From Acidobacteriota bacterium (GTDB lineage: Bacteria; Acidobacteriota; Vicinamibacteria; Vicinamibacterales; JAFNAJ01), in NCBI GenBank assembly GCA_023384575.1, contig JAHDVP010000014.1, positions 1 to 64,000 on the forward strand: 64,000 nucleotides of DNA. Direction: 5' to 3'. This document shows positions 25,935-34,598 of the stretch, in pieces; position 1 is the first letter of the stretch; the number at the start of each line of letters is the position of its first letter. The translations under genes and the position numbers were made by a program. Under the pieces are notes generated by a model. The model did not search any database and was not told the origin of the DNA. It saw only the letters and a program-made list of their open reading frames with translations.

Positions 25935-26082
25935 CTCAGTCTCAGCTCCTGTTGGTTCATTGTGCCACCAAGTGCGCTATACTCCGCGCGATTTCGGGCC
26001 TGTTCACGCTCACGAGGCCGGGCGACCGTCGCGTGGGCCGCTTCGAAGCGGACGCGGCACGACCCGACAGGAGGCCGCCGCC

Positions 26083-27393
26083 ATGATCTCCCGTCGCGAT
26101 TTCCTGCGCAGCGCGAGCGCCGCCCCCATCGGACCCGCCGTGCTGGCCAGCTTCCTCCCGGCCGCGCTCCCTCGGCTCGTCGAGGCGACCACCGCCGTGA
26201 CCAGCCGGTCGCCGGACGAGGTCGCCCGAGACGAGGACTTCTGGCGCGAGGTGCAGCAGGCGTTCACCCTCGACCGGACGATCATCAACCTCAACAACGG
26301 CGGTGTCTGTCCGAGCCCGCGGGTCGTCCACGACGCGCTCAAGCGGTACCTCGACATCTCGAACCAGGCGCCGGTCTACCACATGTGGCAGGTCCTCGAG
26401 CCGAACATCGAGTCGGTGCGGCGCCGCCTCGCGGCCGACATCGGCTGCGACCCCGAAGAACTGGCCATCACGCGCAACGCGTCCGAGGCCCTGCAGATCG
26501 CGCAGCTCGGCCTCGACCTCGCGCCGGGCGACGAGGTGCTCACCACCAACCAGGACTACCCGCGCATGCTCGACACGTGGGAGCAGCGGGTGCGGCGCGA
26601 TGGCCTCCGGCTCACGAAGATCTCCTTCCCCGTGCCGGCCACGAGCCTCGCCGACCTCACCGCCCGCATCGAGCGGGCCATCACGCCCCGCACGAAGGTC
26701 ATCCACTTCTGCCACATCACCAACCTCACGGGCCAGATCTTCCCCGTGCGCGACATCTGCCGCCTCGCCCGCGCGCGCGGCATCCGGACCATCGTCGACG
26801 GCGCCCACGCCTACGCGCACTTCCCCTTCTCGATGGCCGATCTCGAGTGCGACTACTACGGCACGAGCCTGCACAAGTGGCTGCTCGCGCCCATCGGCAC
26901 GGGCTTCCTCTACGTGCGGCGCGAGTTGATCGACAGCCTGTGGCCGCTCACGCCAGCGCACGAGTCGAAGGCGAAGGACATCAGGAAGTTCGAGGAGATC
27001 GGCACGCACCCGGCGGCCCACCACAACGCCATTGCCGAGGCGCTGACCTTCCACGAAACGATTGGCGCGGAGCGCAAGGCGGCGCGGCTGCGCTACCTGA
27101 AGAACCGGTGGGCGGAACGGCTGCGCTCGCACGCCCGCGTGCGCATCCACACGAGCTTCGACCCCGCGCAGTCGTGCGGGCTGGCGAACGTCGGCATCGA
27201 CGGCATCGACCCGGCGACGCTCACCACGTACCTCTGGGACCGGCACCGGATCCTGGTCACGGCGATCAAGCACGCGGAGTACGAGGGCATCCGCGTGACG
27301 CCGAACGTCTACACGACGCTCGGCGAGATCGACACGTTCGTCGAGGTGATGGAGCGCGTGATCGCCGACGGGCTGCCAGGCAAGACCGCCTGA
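26083..27393 (+). CDS. Tat-exported class V aminotransferase-fold protein
   Basis: The product has 436 residues. It begins with a twin-arginine signal (SRRDFLRSAS), so it is a PLP enzyme predicted to be exported after folding. The PLP lysine is in SLHKWLLAP (Lys265), and the Asp of DGAHAYAHF binds the pyridine nitrogen. Overall similarity is to isopenicillin-N-epimerase/cysteine-desulfurase-like proteins. The start has AGGAGG nine bases upstream. A TATACT hexamer at 25978-25983 may be its -10. The substrate is unknown; an exported class V enzyme could act as a racemase or lyase on amino acids in the periplasm. Confidence 0.85.
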   Translation: MISRRDFLRSASAAPIGPAVLASFLPAALPRLVEATTAVTSRSPDEVARDEDFWREVQQAFTLDRTIINLNNGGVCPSPRVVHDALKRYLDISNQAPVYHMWQVLEPNIESVRRRLAADIGCDPEELAITRNASEALQIAQLGLDLAPGDEVLTTNQDYPRMLDTWEQRVRRDGLRLTKISFPVPATSLADLTARIERAITPRTKVIHFCHITNLTGQIFPVRDICRLARARGIRTIVDGAHAYAHFPFSMADLECDYYGTSLHKWLLAPIGTGFLYVRRELIDSLWPLTPAHESKAKDIRKFEEIGTHPAAHHNAIAEALTFHETIGAERKAARLRYLKNRWAERLRSHARVRIHTSFDPAQSCGLANVGIDGIDPATLTTYLWDRHRILVTAIKHAEYEGIRVTPNVYTTLGEIDTFVEVMERVIADGLPGKTA

Positions 27394-27400
27394 CGAGAAC

Positions 27401-28753
27401 TTACGACTCCTCGCGGAGGTCGATCCCGAACCGCTCGGCCATCCGGTACAACGTCCGCCGGTCGATGCCGAGCACCTCGGCCGCGCGCGTCCGGTTACCT
27501 CCAACGGCATCGAGCACGTGGCGCAGGTAGCGCCGTTCGATCTCGTCGAGCGACGGCAGGTCCTGGAACAGGCTCTCGTGCAGGTCGCGCACCCCGCCAC
27601 GCAGCGTCGGCGGCAGATCGGCCACGTCGATGGTCGTCCCCCGGCTGAACACCACCAGACGCTCGATCGTGTTCTCGAGCTCCCGCACGTTGCCGGGCCA
27701 GTCGTAGGCCTGGAGCGCCGCGAGCGCCGGGGCGGCGATCTCCACGTGCCGCTGCGCCCGGCTGCACGCGTTCGCCAGAAATCGCGCCACGAGCAGCGGG
27801 ATGTCCTCACGGCGCTCGCGCAGCACCGGCATCTGAATCGTGATCACGCCGAGCCGGTAGTAGAGATCGGGGCGAAACCGCTGCTCGGCCACCGCCTTCT
27901 CGAGATCGATGTTCGTCGCCGCGATGATCCGGAGGTCGACCCGCACGGTCCGCGAGCTGCCGACCGGCCGGACCTCGCCCTCCTCGAGCACGCGCAGCAA
28001 CTTGACCTGCAGGCCGGGCGAGGTCTCACCGATCTCGTCGAGGAACACCGACCCGGTGTGCGCCTGCTCGAAGAGCCCCTTCGTATCGGCGATGGCCCCG
28101 GTGAACGCCCCGCGCGTGTGTCCGAAGATCTCCGACTCGAGCAGCGTCTCGGCGATGGCTCCGCAGTTGACCGCCACGAACGGCCGCGCGGCACGCGGGC
28201 CGTTCTGATGAATCGCCCGCGCCACGAGCTCCTTGCCGGTCCCGCTCTCGCCGGCAATCAGCACGGGCGCGGTGGTCTGCGCCGCCCGCGCCACCTGCTT
28301 GTACACCGCCAGCATGGCCGGGCTCCGTCCGACGAGGCCCGCCGGCTGCGCGTCGCGCGGTGGTCGCACGGCGCCCTCGTCGGCGTGCGCGCGCTGGGCG
28401 AGCGCGCGTTCCACGGTCGCCTTGATCTCGCCGATGTCGAAGGGCTTGCTGATGAAGTCGAAGGCCCCGTTCCGCGTGGCGTCGATGGCGGTCTCGAGCG
28501 ACCCGAAACCGCTGATGAGCACCACCTGCGTGTCGGGGCTCTGGTGCTTGAAGGTGCGGAGCAGGTCGAGGCCGTTCTGCCGCGCGTCGAGGTGGATGTC
28601 GGAGATCACGAGGTCGAACGCGGTCGCCGCCGCGAGGGCGAGCGCCCGGTCTGGATGGTGCGCCACCTCGATCTCGCGCCCTGGCAGCGCGAGCAGCTCG
28701 CGCATGAAGCGGCACGTCTCCGGGTCGTCGTCCACGATGAGGATGCGAGGCAC
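27401..28753 (-). CDS. NtrC-type sigma-54-dependent response regulator
   Basis: The product has 450 residues: receiver domain (1-120, phospho-acceptor Asp52), AAA+ ATPase (about 140-370) with Walker A GESGTGKE (168-175) and the sigma-54 contact loop GAFTGA (215-220), and a C-terminal Fis-type helix-turn-helix (GNRTRAAEVLGIDRRTLYR). It activates RpoN promoters after phosphorylation. It follows the histidine kinase gene with a 3-nt gap. The two PEP-CTERM genes with sigma-54-like promoters lie 2-4 kb away, making them candidate targets (inference). Confidence 0.95.
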   Translation of the reverse strand: MPRILIVDDDPETCRFMRELLALPGREIEVAHHPDRALALAAATAFDLVISDIHLDARQNGLDLLRTFKHQSPDTQVVLISGFGSLETAIDATRNGAFDFISKPFDIGEIKATVERALAQRAHADEGAVRPPRDAQPAGLVGRSPAMLAVYKQVARAAQTTAPVLIAGESGTGKELVARAIHQNGPRAARPFVAVNCGAIAETLLESEIFGHTRGAFTGAIADTKGLFEQAHTGSVFLDEIGETSPGLQVKLLRVLEEGEVRPVGSSRTVRVDLRIIAATNIDLEKAVAEQRFRPDLYYRLGVITIQMPVLRERREDIPLLVARFLANACSRAQRHVEIAAPALAALQAYDWPGNVRELENTIERLVVFSRGTTIDVADLPPTLRGGVRDLHESLFQDLPSLDEIERRYLRHVLDAVGGNRTRAAEVLGIDRRTLYRMAERFGIDLREES

Positions 28754-28756
28754 GCG

Positions 28757-30346
28757 TCAGGCCTCCTGAAGCGCCGGCGCGCCGGCCTTGCCCGGCAGCT
28801 CGATGACGAACACGGTCCCCTCGCCGGGAGCGCTTCGCACGCCGATCGCGCCACCGTGAGCGACGACGACATCGCGGGTGATGGCGAGGCCGAGCCCCGT
28901 GCCCTGCCCGGCGGGTTTCGTCGTCACCCACGGGTCGAAGATGCGAGGCAGCAGGTCCTCGGGGATACCGTGCCCCGTGTCGGAGATCTCGATGTGGCTC
29001 GTGAGCCCCCGGGCGGCGGCGCGGATGTGGATGGTCCCGCCGTCGGGCATCGCGTCGAGGCTGTTGTTGACGAGATTGAGCAGCGCCAGTTCGAGCTGCA
29101 CCACGTCGCCGAGCATCCAGGGCAGGTCATCGGTGACGTCGAGGTCGAGCGCGATGCCGGCGGCGGCGAGCCGGGGCCGTGCCACCTCCGAGATACGGCG
29201 CAGCACCTCGGTCGGGAACACGGGTTCCGACCGCACGACCGGGTTGCGCACCGCCTCGAGCGTCGCCCGGACGAAAGAGGTGACCTTGCGGATCTGCTCC
29301 TCGACGTTGCGCAGCCGCTCGAGGCTGCGTGGCTCGCGCCCCGCGTTCTCCTCGATCATCATCTGGACGTAACCCGAGATCAGGTTGAGCGGGGTCCCGA
29401 TCTGGTGTGCGAGGTTCGCGGCGGTCTGACCGGCCGCGGCCGTCTGCTCGGCCCGCGCCAGCGCCTCGCGCAAGGCGAACGTCCGCTCGTAGCTCGCCAC
29501 GAGGTCGTCGTTGCGCCTGCGCAGCGTCTCGGTCGCCTCGTCCACGCGCTCCTGCAGCGAGTCGTGCAGCTGCTGCATCCGGTCGAGCATGTCATTGAGC
29601 CCGGTAGCCACGGTGCCCAGTTCGTCGCGGCGCGCGATGGCGGCGCGCGCGGCGAGGTCGCCCTCGCCGACCCGTCGCATCGTGGCGAGCAGCGTGGCGA
29701 TCGGCCGGTGCACGAGCGGCCGCGCGAGCGCGTCGACGAGCAGCGTCAGCAGCAGGACGGTGGCCGCCGTGAACCAGAACGCGATGAGCCGGCCGCGCCG
29801 CCGCATCTGGAGCACCGGGTCGAGCGAGACGGTGACCGCGACCGCGCCCAGGGTTCGCTCCTCGAACTGCACCGGCATCGCGACGGTCTGGTACGGCCCC
29901 TGGCCCCTTCCCCAGACGACGGCGTTCTGGCGGAACGCCGCGCGGGCCAGGGCGATTTCCTCGTCGCGCGGGGTGGTCGACGTGCTCGCCTGCCAGTCGG
30001 GCGTCGGCGGCTCGAGCGCCAGGACGGTCGCGCTCTGAACGGGCGACAGGTCGACGTACTGCTGGAGCTGCGCGTTGAGGTGGGCGGGTGTCGGCAGCGT
30101 CCCCTGCACCTCGATGTCGTCGGCGATGCCCTGCGCCGCCAGGTGCGCCGCCTGCCGCAGGTCCTGCTCGACCTGCCGTTCGAACACCCGCAGCTGGATG
30201 TAGAACCCCGACCCCACGACCGACGCCACGACCACCGCGACGAGCATCGCCAGTCGCGCGCGCAGCGACAGCGCGCTCGGCGAAACCGCCACAGTGGGGA
30301 CGTTTGGCCGGGGCGATTCCATGGGCGCGGCGTCTGGCGAGGTCAC
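28757..30346 (-). CDS. Membrane histidine kinase, partner of the NtrC-type regulator
   Basis: The product has 529 residues from a GTG at 30346 with AGGAG five bases upstream. Domains: TM1 (about 30-50), extracytoplasmic sensor to about 185, TM2, HAMP (DELGTVATGLNDM region), a coiled coil, an H-box with His314 in NLAHQIGTPLN, and an ATPase with NNSLDAMPDGG, DTGHGIPE and GTGLGLAI. It should phosphorylate the adjacent NtrC-type regulator. The sensed signal is unknown. Confidence 0.92.
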   Translation of the reverse strand: MTSPDAAPMESPRPNVPTVAVSPSALSLRARLAMLVAVVVASVVGSGFYIQLRVFERQVEQDLRQAAHLAAQGIADDIEVQGTLPTPAHLNAQLQQYVDLSPVQSATVLALEPPTPDWQASTSTTPRDEEIALARAAFRQNAVVWGRGQGPYQTVAMPVQFEERTLGAVAVTVSLDPVLQMRRRGRLIAFWFTAATVLLLTLLVDALARPLVHRPIATLLATMRRVGEGDLAARAAIARRDELGTVATGLNDMLDRMQQLHDSLQERVDEATETLRRRNDDLVASYERTFALREALARAEQTAAAGQTAANLAHQIGTPLNLISGYVQMMIEENAGREPRSLERLRNVEEQIRKVTSFVRATLEAVRNPVVRSEPVFPTEVLRRISEVARPRLAAAGIALDLDVTDDLPWMLGDVVQLELALLNLVNNSLDAMPDGGTIHIRAAARGLTSHIEISDTGHGIPEDLLPRIFDPWVTTKPAGQGTGLGLAITRDVVVAHGGAIGVRSAPGEGTVFVIELPGKAGAPALQEA

Positions 30347-30428
30347 GAAAGCTCCTGGGTCCGTTCGACCACCGGATCTTATCGCGCGAGGCGACAGTCG
30401 GCACGAGGTTTGAATATTCGGGTGTCGA

Positions 30429-30809
30429 ATGACCGCACCCTCGCAGACCGGTGTCGCTCCGCTCGGCGCCAAGCTGCTCGCGCTGCCGCTCATCGTCGGC
30501 GTGCTCGCGGCCCTGCAGGTCGACTCGAAGCCCTCGGCCTTCGAGCCGTCGGCCGTGGTCGGCGAGGTCACGGGCTACGACGCCATCAGCCGCGAGCTCG
30601 TCGTCGAGACGCGCGACGGCGAGGCCCGGTTCGTCGTGGCGAGCAACGCCCTCGTCCGGCAGGGGGCGCGGCTCGTGGGTACCGATGCGCTCGAGCGGGC
30701 GCACGGTCTCAACGCCAAGGTCCGCTACGGGCGCGTGCACCAGGACGCGGTCGCGTCGCACATCGTGCTGGCACGAGCCCTGGCGCCCGCAGCGGCGCTC
30801 ACCCGCTGA
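30429..30809 (+). CDS. Small secreted or membrane-anchored protein, unknown function
   Basis: The product has 126 residues. A hydrophobic segment at about 15-30 (LLALPLIVGVLAALQV) acts as signal peptide or anchor. The rest is a small beta-rich domain (VVGEVTGYDAISRELVVET) that resembles an OB-like or SH3-like barrel, followed by an Ala-rich tail. It is divergent from the histidine kinase gene, 82 bp apart. I do not recognise the family. Expression as a target of the adjacent two-component system is possible but not shown. Confidence 0.6.
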   Translation: MTAPSQTGVAPLGAKLLALPLIVGVLAALQVDSKPSAFEPSAVVGEVTGYDAISRELVVETRDGEARFVVASNALVRQGARLVGTDALERAHGLNAKVRYGRVHQDAVASHIVLARALAPAAALTR

Positions 30810-30843
30810 CCCGCCGTCTGGTCGTCGCGGGAGGCCGCCCGTC

Positions 30844-31536
30844 CTATCCCACGAACTTGTAGCCGAGGCCGTGCACGGTGAGCAGGTGCTGGGGATGCCG
30901 CGGGTTCGGCTCGATCTTCTGGCGCAGCCAGGCCACGTGCACGTCGACGGTGCGCGTCGACGGCATGGCGCGATACCCCCAGACCTCGTTCAGCAGCTCG
31001 TCGCGCGAGAGCGTGGCCCCGCGATGCTCCAGGAAGTAGCGCAACAGCTGGAACTCGCGCGCCGACAGGTCGAGGGCCACGCCACCCCGGGTCGCTTCCG
31101 CCCGCCGCACGTCGACCCGTACGTCGCCGAAGACGTGCACGTCGGGTGACGTCGCAGCCGGCGAGGCCGGCGTCGTCGCCCGTCGCACCCGGGCTTCGAT
31201 GCGCGCGAGCAGCTCCGCCATCTCGAACGGCTTGGCGAGATAGTCGTCGGCCCCGAGCTTCAACCCGACCACCTTGTCGACGAGCTGTCCCCGTGCCGTG
31301 AGCATGATGATGGGCGTGTCGATCCCTCGCTGGCGCAGGTCCCGACAGACGTCGAACCCGTTCCGCTGCGGCAGGCCGACGTCGAGCAGGATGAGATCGA
31401 AGGGCTCCTTCGAGGCCCGCTCGAGACCCGCCGGGCCATCGGCCGCGGTCTCGACGACGTAGCCCTCGCGACCCAGGCGGTCGGTGAGCGTCAGCACGAG
31501 CCCCGGCTCGTCCTCGACGAGCAGCACTCGCTTCAT
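30844..31536 (-). CDS. OmpR/PhoB-type response regulator
   Basis: The product has 230 residues: receiver domain with Asp52 (LILLDVGLP), conserved Thr in MLTARGQ and Lys in LAKPF; then an OmpR winged helix with LSAREFQLLRYF and the recognition region TRTVDVHVAWLRQKI. Its ATG overlaps the stop of the kinase gene (ATGA at 31533-31536), so the pair is translationally coupled. A likely binding site is the 11-bp direct repeat array between this operon and the TonB receptor operon. Confidence 0.94.
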   Translation of the reverse strand: MKRVLLVEDEPGLVLTLTDRLGREGYVVETAADGPAGLERASKEPFDLILLDVGLPQRNGFDVCRDLRQRGIDTPIIMLTARGQLVDKVVGLKLGADDYLAKPFEMAELLARIEARVRRATTPASPAATSPDVHVFGDVRVDVRRAEATRGGVALDLSAREFQLLRYFLEHRGATLSRDELLNEVWGYRAMPSTRTVDVHVAWLRQKIEPNPRHPQHLLTVHGLGYKFVG

Positions 31537-33479
31537 TGGACCGTGACGCCATCTCGAGGCGTTGGATCGGTCGACGCCTCGGGCCCCACGCGCCGCGTCG
31601 ACGCGGCGGGCAGGTAGATGGTGAACGCGCTGCCGTGCGAGACCTCGGACCGCACGGCCACCCGGCCGCCATGCGCGTCGACGATGCGCTTGACGAGGCT
31701 GAGGCCGAGGCCGTTGCCGTGGACCTGGGCCGCGAGCGCCTGGGCGCCCCGGAAGAACGGCTCGAAGAGACGCCGCTGCTCGTCGGGCGGGATGCCGGGC
31801 CCGCGGTCGGCCACCTCGACGGCGACCTCGGGCCGCCCGGGCGTGCCCGCGCGCGACACCGCCACGCCGACCCAGCCACCCGAGGGGGCGTACTTGGTCG
31901 CGTTGGCGAGCAGGTTGTCGACCGCGCGGGCGAGCGCCTCGGGATCGCCAACGACATCGGGCACGCCCTGATCCACGCGAACTTCGACCTCCACGCCCGC
32001 GTCGGTCAGTGCCTCGGATGCCGACGCCACGGCGCGTTCGACCAGGGCGCCGACGCGAACGATCGAGCGGTCGCGCGGCAGGCGACCGCCCTCGAGGCCG
32101 GCGAACTCCATCACCTGCTCGACCATGTCGGTCAGCCTGCGACCCTCTCTGGCCACCAGCGCGCCGTACGTCCTCACCTGCGCCGGGTCGGAGACCACGC
32201 CGTCGGCGAGGTTCTCCCCGGCCGAGCGAATGACGGCGAGCGGCGTCCGCAGTTCGTGCGACACCCCGGCGACGAATTCGACCTGCTGGCGGGCGAGCCG
32301 CTCGGCCTGCCGCGAGGAGACGAGCACGAGCCCGATGCTCGCGGCAAGCAGCGCCAGCACGCCGAAGCTCAACGCGAGGTGACCCCGGCGCGTCGAAGCG
32401 ACGGCCGCCTCGAGCGATCCGGCGCGGTGGGTCAGCAGCAACCGCCAGGCCCCCGGCTCGCGCTCGGCGGCGCGGCCGGCGAGCACCAGCGTCGAGAGAC
32501 GATCCTGCCCCCGCGGGGCCTCGCCGCGACGCACGAAACCCGATACACCTCCCGGCGGCGGCCCCGGGGCCCGCCAGTCCGGACCCGTCAAGGAAGGCGC
32601 CGGTTCCGTGGTCGCTTCCGGCGCCGGGCCGCCACCCGTCGCACTCTCGCGCCGCTCGAGCCGCGTCTGCACCAGGAACCGATTGAATTCCTCGAAGCGC
32701 ACGGCGAAGAGGCCGACCTCGGCATCCGGAGCGGACGGGAGGCCCGCGGCCGGCGTCGTCGCATAGACGATGTCGGACGTTGCACGGTCGATGAGCGTCA
32801 GGTCGAATGCGAAGTCCCCGTCACTGGGAAAGTAGCTCCTCTGCAGCGCGGGCAGCAGGGTCTGGCGAAGGTAGGCGACGTCGAGGACGGCCACGAGCGC
32901 GCCCGTCGCCGCGTCGAGGGGGATGCGGACGGATCCTTCGTCGGCGTGAAAGACGCGGAACAGAGGATGGGGGATGAAGAGCGCTGGCACCTCGTTCAGG
33001 ACTGGAGGCACCGCCGCGCGCCACGGTGCGGCGGACGGGCGGCGGCTGTCCCCTTCGAGACGCGTCCTGAGCGGCAGCAGCGACGGCGGCCACTCACGTT
33101 CCACGAAGCGGTCGTGGTCGCGATCGTATTCGACGAGCTGCAGCGTCCCGTCGCCCGCGCGGCGCACATCGAAGACGGCCGACACCATCCCGGCGTGCGG
33201 GGCCTGCTCGAACCAGCGGCGCAGTCGGGCCGTCGACTCGATGTCTGGCGTGGTACCCGGCTGCAAGGGCTCGACCTGGAGCCAGGCATACGCCCGTGTC
33301 AGTTCGCGATCGAAATCGCGGCCGAAGTCGTCGGCACGTGCGCGCAGCGTCGCCTGCATGCGCTCGCGTTCGGCGGCCGCCACCTGCCCGGCCCACCGGT
33401 ACTGGAGGATCGCGAGCGTCAGGAGCAGCGCGCCGAGCAGCACGGCGATCGCGAGCGCCCGACCCGACTGTCGCCCCAT
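31533..33479 (-). CDS. Membrane histidine kinase with large extracytoplasmic sensor
   Basis: The product has 648 residues from ATG 33479 (an in-frame GTG at 33488 is an alternative). TM1 is at about 10-28, then about 340 residues of extracytoplasmic sensor, TM2 (HLALSFGVLALLAASIGLVLV), an H-box with His408 in GVSHELRTPLAV and an ATPase with NLLANATKYAPSGG, DRGPGIPP and GNGLGLSL. There is no HAMP domain. A Pro/Gly-rich stretch lies in the sensor near residue 300. It pairs with the OmpR-type regulator downstream. Divergent neighbours suggest it may sense something related to the TonB receptor cargo. Confidence 0.92.
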   Translation of the reverse strand: MGRQSGRALAIAVLLGALLLTLAILQYRWAGQVAAAERERMQATLRARADDFGRDFDRELTRAYAWLQVEPLQPGTTPDIESTARLRRWFEQAPHAGMVSAVFDVRRAGDGTLQLVEYDRDHDRFVEREWPPSLLPLRTRLEGDSRRPSAAPWRAAVPPVLNEVPALFIPHPLFRVFHADEGSVRIPLDAATGALVAVLDVAYLRQTLLPALQRSYFPSDGDFAFDLTLIDRATSDIVYATTPAAGLPSAPDAEVGLFAVRFEEFNRFLVQTRLERRESATGGGPAPEATTEPAPSLTGPDWRAPGPPPGGVSGFVRRGEAPRGQDRLSTLVLAGRAAEREPGAWRLLLTHRAGSLEAAVASTRRGHLALSFGVLALLAASIGLVLVSSRQAERLARQQVEFVAGVSHELRTPLAVIRSAGENLADGVVSDPAQVRTYGALVAREGRRLTDMVEQVMEFAGLEGGRLPRDRSIVRVGALVERAVASASEALTDAGVEVEVRVDQGVPDVVGDPEALARAVDNLLANATKYAPSGGWVGVAVSRAGTPGRPEVAVEVADRGPGIPPDEQRRLFEPFFRGAQALAAQVHGNGLGLSLVKRIVDAHGGRVAVRSEVSHGSAFTIYLPAASTRRVGPEASTDPTPRDGVTVQ

Positions 33480-33537
33480 CTCGCCCACTCTAGCACCCTG
33501 ATTGTCCGGTCGGTCCCGGGCGTCCGCACGTTTTACG

Positions 33538-33570
33538 TTCTTAACGAATTCTTTGCCTGCTCTTAAACAT
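33538..33570. promoter_or_regulatory. Three 11-bp direct repeats, candidate response-regulator binding site
   Basis: TTCTTAACGAA (33538-33548), TTCTTTGCCTG (33549-33559) and CTCTTAAACAT (33560-33570) are phased at 11 bp in the gap between the OmpR-type two-component operon and the secreted-protein/TonB-receptor operon. OmpR/PhoB regulators bind such head-to-tail 11-bp repeats. The site is AT-rich compared with its surroundings. Binding is inferred. Confidence 0.5.
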
Positions 33571-33658
33571 TCGCCCGGGGAATCCGCCCATGCTGATCGT
33601 CGAAGTTCTTCGGGTGGAGGCGTGACGCTCCGCTCGCGAACCGAAGAGGGGAGGCGAC

Positions 33659-34591
33659 ATGCGACGACTCGTGATTCTGCCGGCACTCGTGCTCGCGGCC
33701 TTGGCCGCCGGCGGCACCGCGGCGGGGGCCGGTGCGGCGGCCGATACCGACATCAACGAACTGCTCGGCCGCGTGCGCGCGGCGATCGGCGGCGCGAGGC
33801 TCGGCCACCTGCAGTCGCTCTCGCTCTCGGGCACGTACCGACGAGTGCTCGGCGAGCGCGAGATGAACGGCGACGTCGAGCTCGCCTTTGCTTTCCCGGA
33901 CCGCTTCCTCCGGACCGAGACGCTGGCCTTCGGCGATCCCACCAACCCCCTGCGGCGCTTCTCGGGGTTTGCGGGAGACACGGCGATCGAACGCACCACG
34001 GGTGGGGGCGGCATGATGATGATCCGCGCGGGTGGGCCTGGCGGCGGCAGCGAGGAGCAGCGGCAGGCGCGGCTGATGCGAGTGCAGCAGCGCGATTTCG
34101 GCCGGCTGGTGGTGGGCCTGCTCGCCGTGTCGCCCGAGGCGTTTCCCGTCGAGTTCGTCTACGCCGGCGAGGCCGAGGCGCCGGACGGGCGCGCGTGGGT
34201 GATCGACGTCACGGGCGCCGACCGGTTCACGGCACAGCTCTTCGTCGACCAGGTCACGCACCTGCCGCTCATGCTGGCGTACCGCGACGTCGCGCCGCGC
34301 ATCATGACGTTCGGCGGCCCCGGGGGGCCTGGCGGCGGGCCCGGCGGCCGACGCCCCGGGGCGCCTCCGAGCCTGGACGAGATCGAGCGGCAGATCCGCG
34401 AGCGCGAAGCCGAAGGCCCGCCGCCGATGGCCGACTTCCAGATCTACTTCTCGGACCATCGTGAGGTCGCCGGCCTCGTCCTCCCGCACCGGATTCAGCG
34501 TGCCCTCGATGGCCAGGTGAACGAGGAGTGGGAGCTGACCCGGATTCAGGTCGATCCCGCGTTCCCGGGCGACAAGTTCGCCACCAAGTGA
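33659..34591 (+). CDS. Secreted protein with Gly/Met-rich loop, unknown function
   Basis: The product has 310 residues with a signal peptide (1-28). The mature part resembles a LolA/LppX-type lipoprotein-binding half-barrel (repeated strands, MNGDVELAFAFPDRFLRTE). Two low-complexity loops are notable: a Gly/Met run around 118-130 and a Pro/Gly run at about 219-240. A GGGAGG sequence precedes the ATG. The TonB-dependent receptor begins 7 bp after the stop, so the two are co-transcribed, and the protein may act with the receptor at the outer membrane. Its function is not known. Confidence 0.75.
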   Translation: MRRLVILPALVLAALAAGGTAAGAGAAADTDINELLGRVRAAIGGARLGHLQSLSLSGTYRRVLGEREMNGDVELAFAFPDRFLRTETLAFGDPTNPLRRFSGFAGDTAIERTTGGGGMMMIRAGGPGGGSEEQRQARLMRVQQRDFGRLVVGLLAVSPEAFPVEFVYAGEAEAPDGRAWVIDVTGADRFTAQLFVDQVTHLPLMLAYRDVAPRIMTFGGPGGPGGGPGGRRPGAPPSLDEIERQIREREAEGPPPMADFQIYFSDHREVAGLVLPHRIQRALDGQVNEEWELTRIQVDPAFPGDKFATK

Positions 34592-34598
34592 GGCCGTG

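Noticed and set aside
30399-30414. CGGCACGAGGTTTGAA, sigma-54-like sequence before the small secreted protein gene at 30429
   Set aside because: The first T and the invariant -12 C are missing, and the implied start is only about 5 bp before the ATG.
27518-30862. 1114-codon open frame on the plus strand opposite the NtrC-type regulator and its kinase
   Set aside because: It is a mirror of the codon bias of the real genes in GC-rich DNA. Its protein is Arg/His/Gly-rich with no domain, and the opposite strand encodes two clear proteins.
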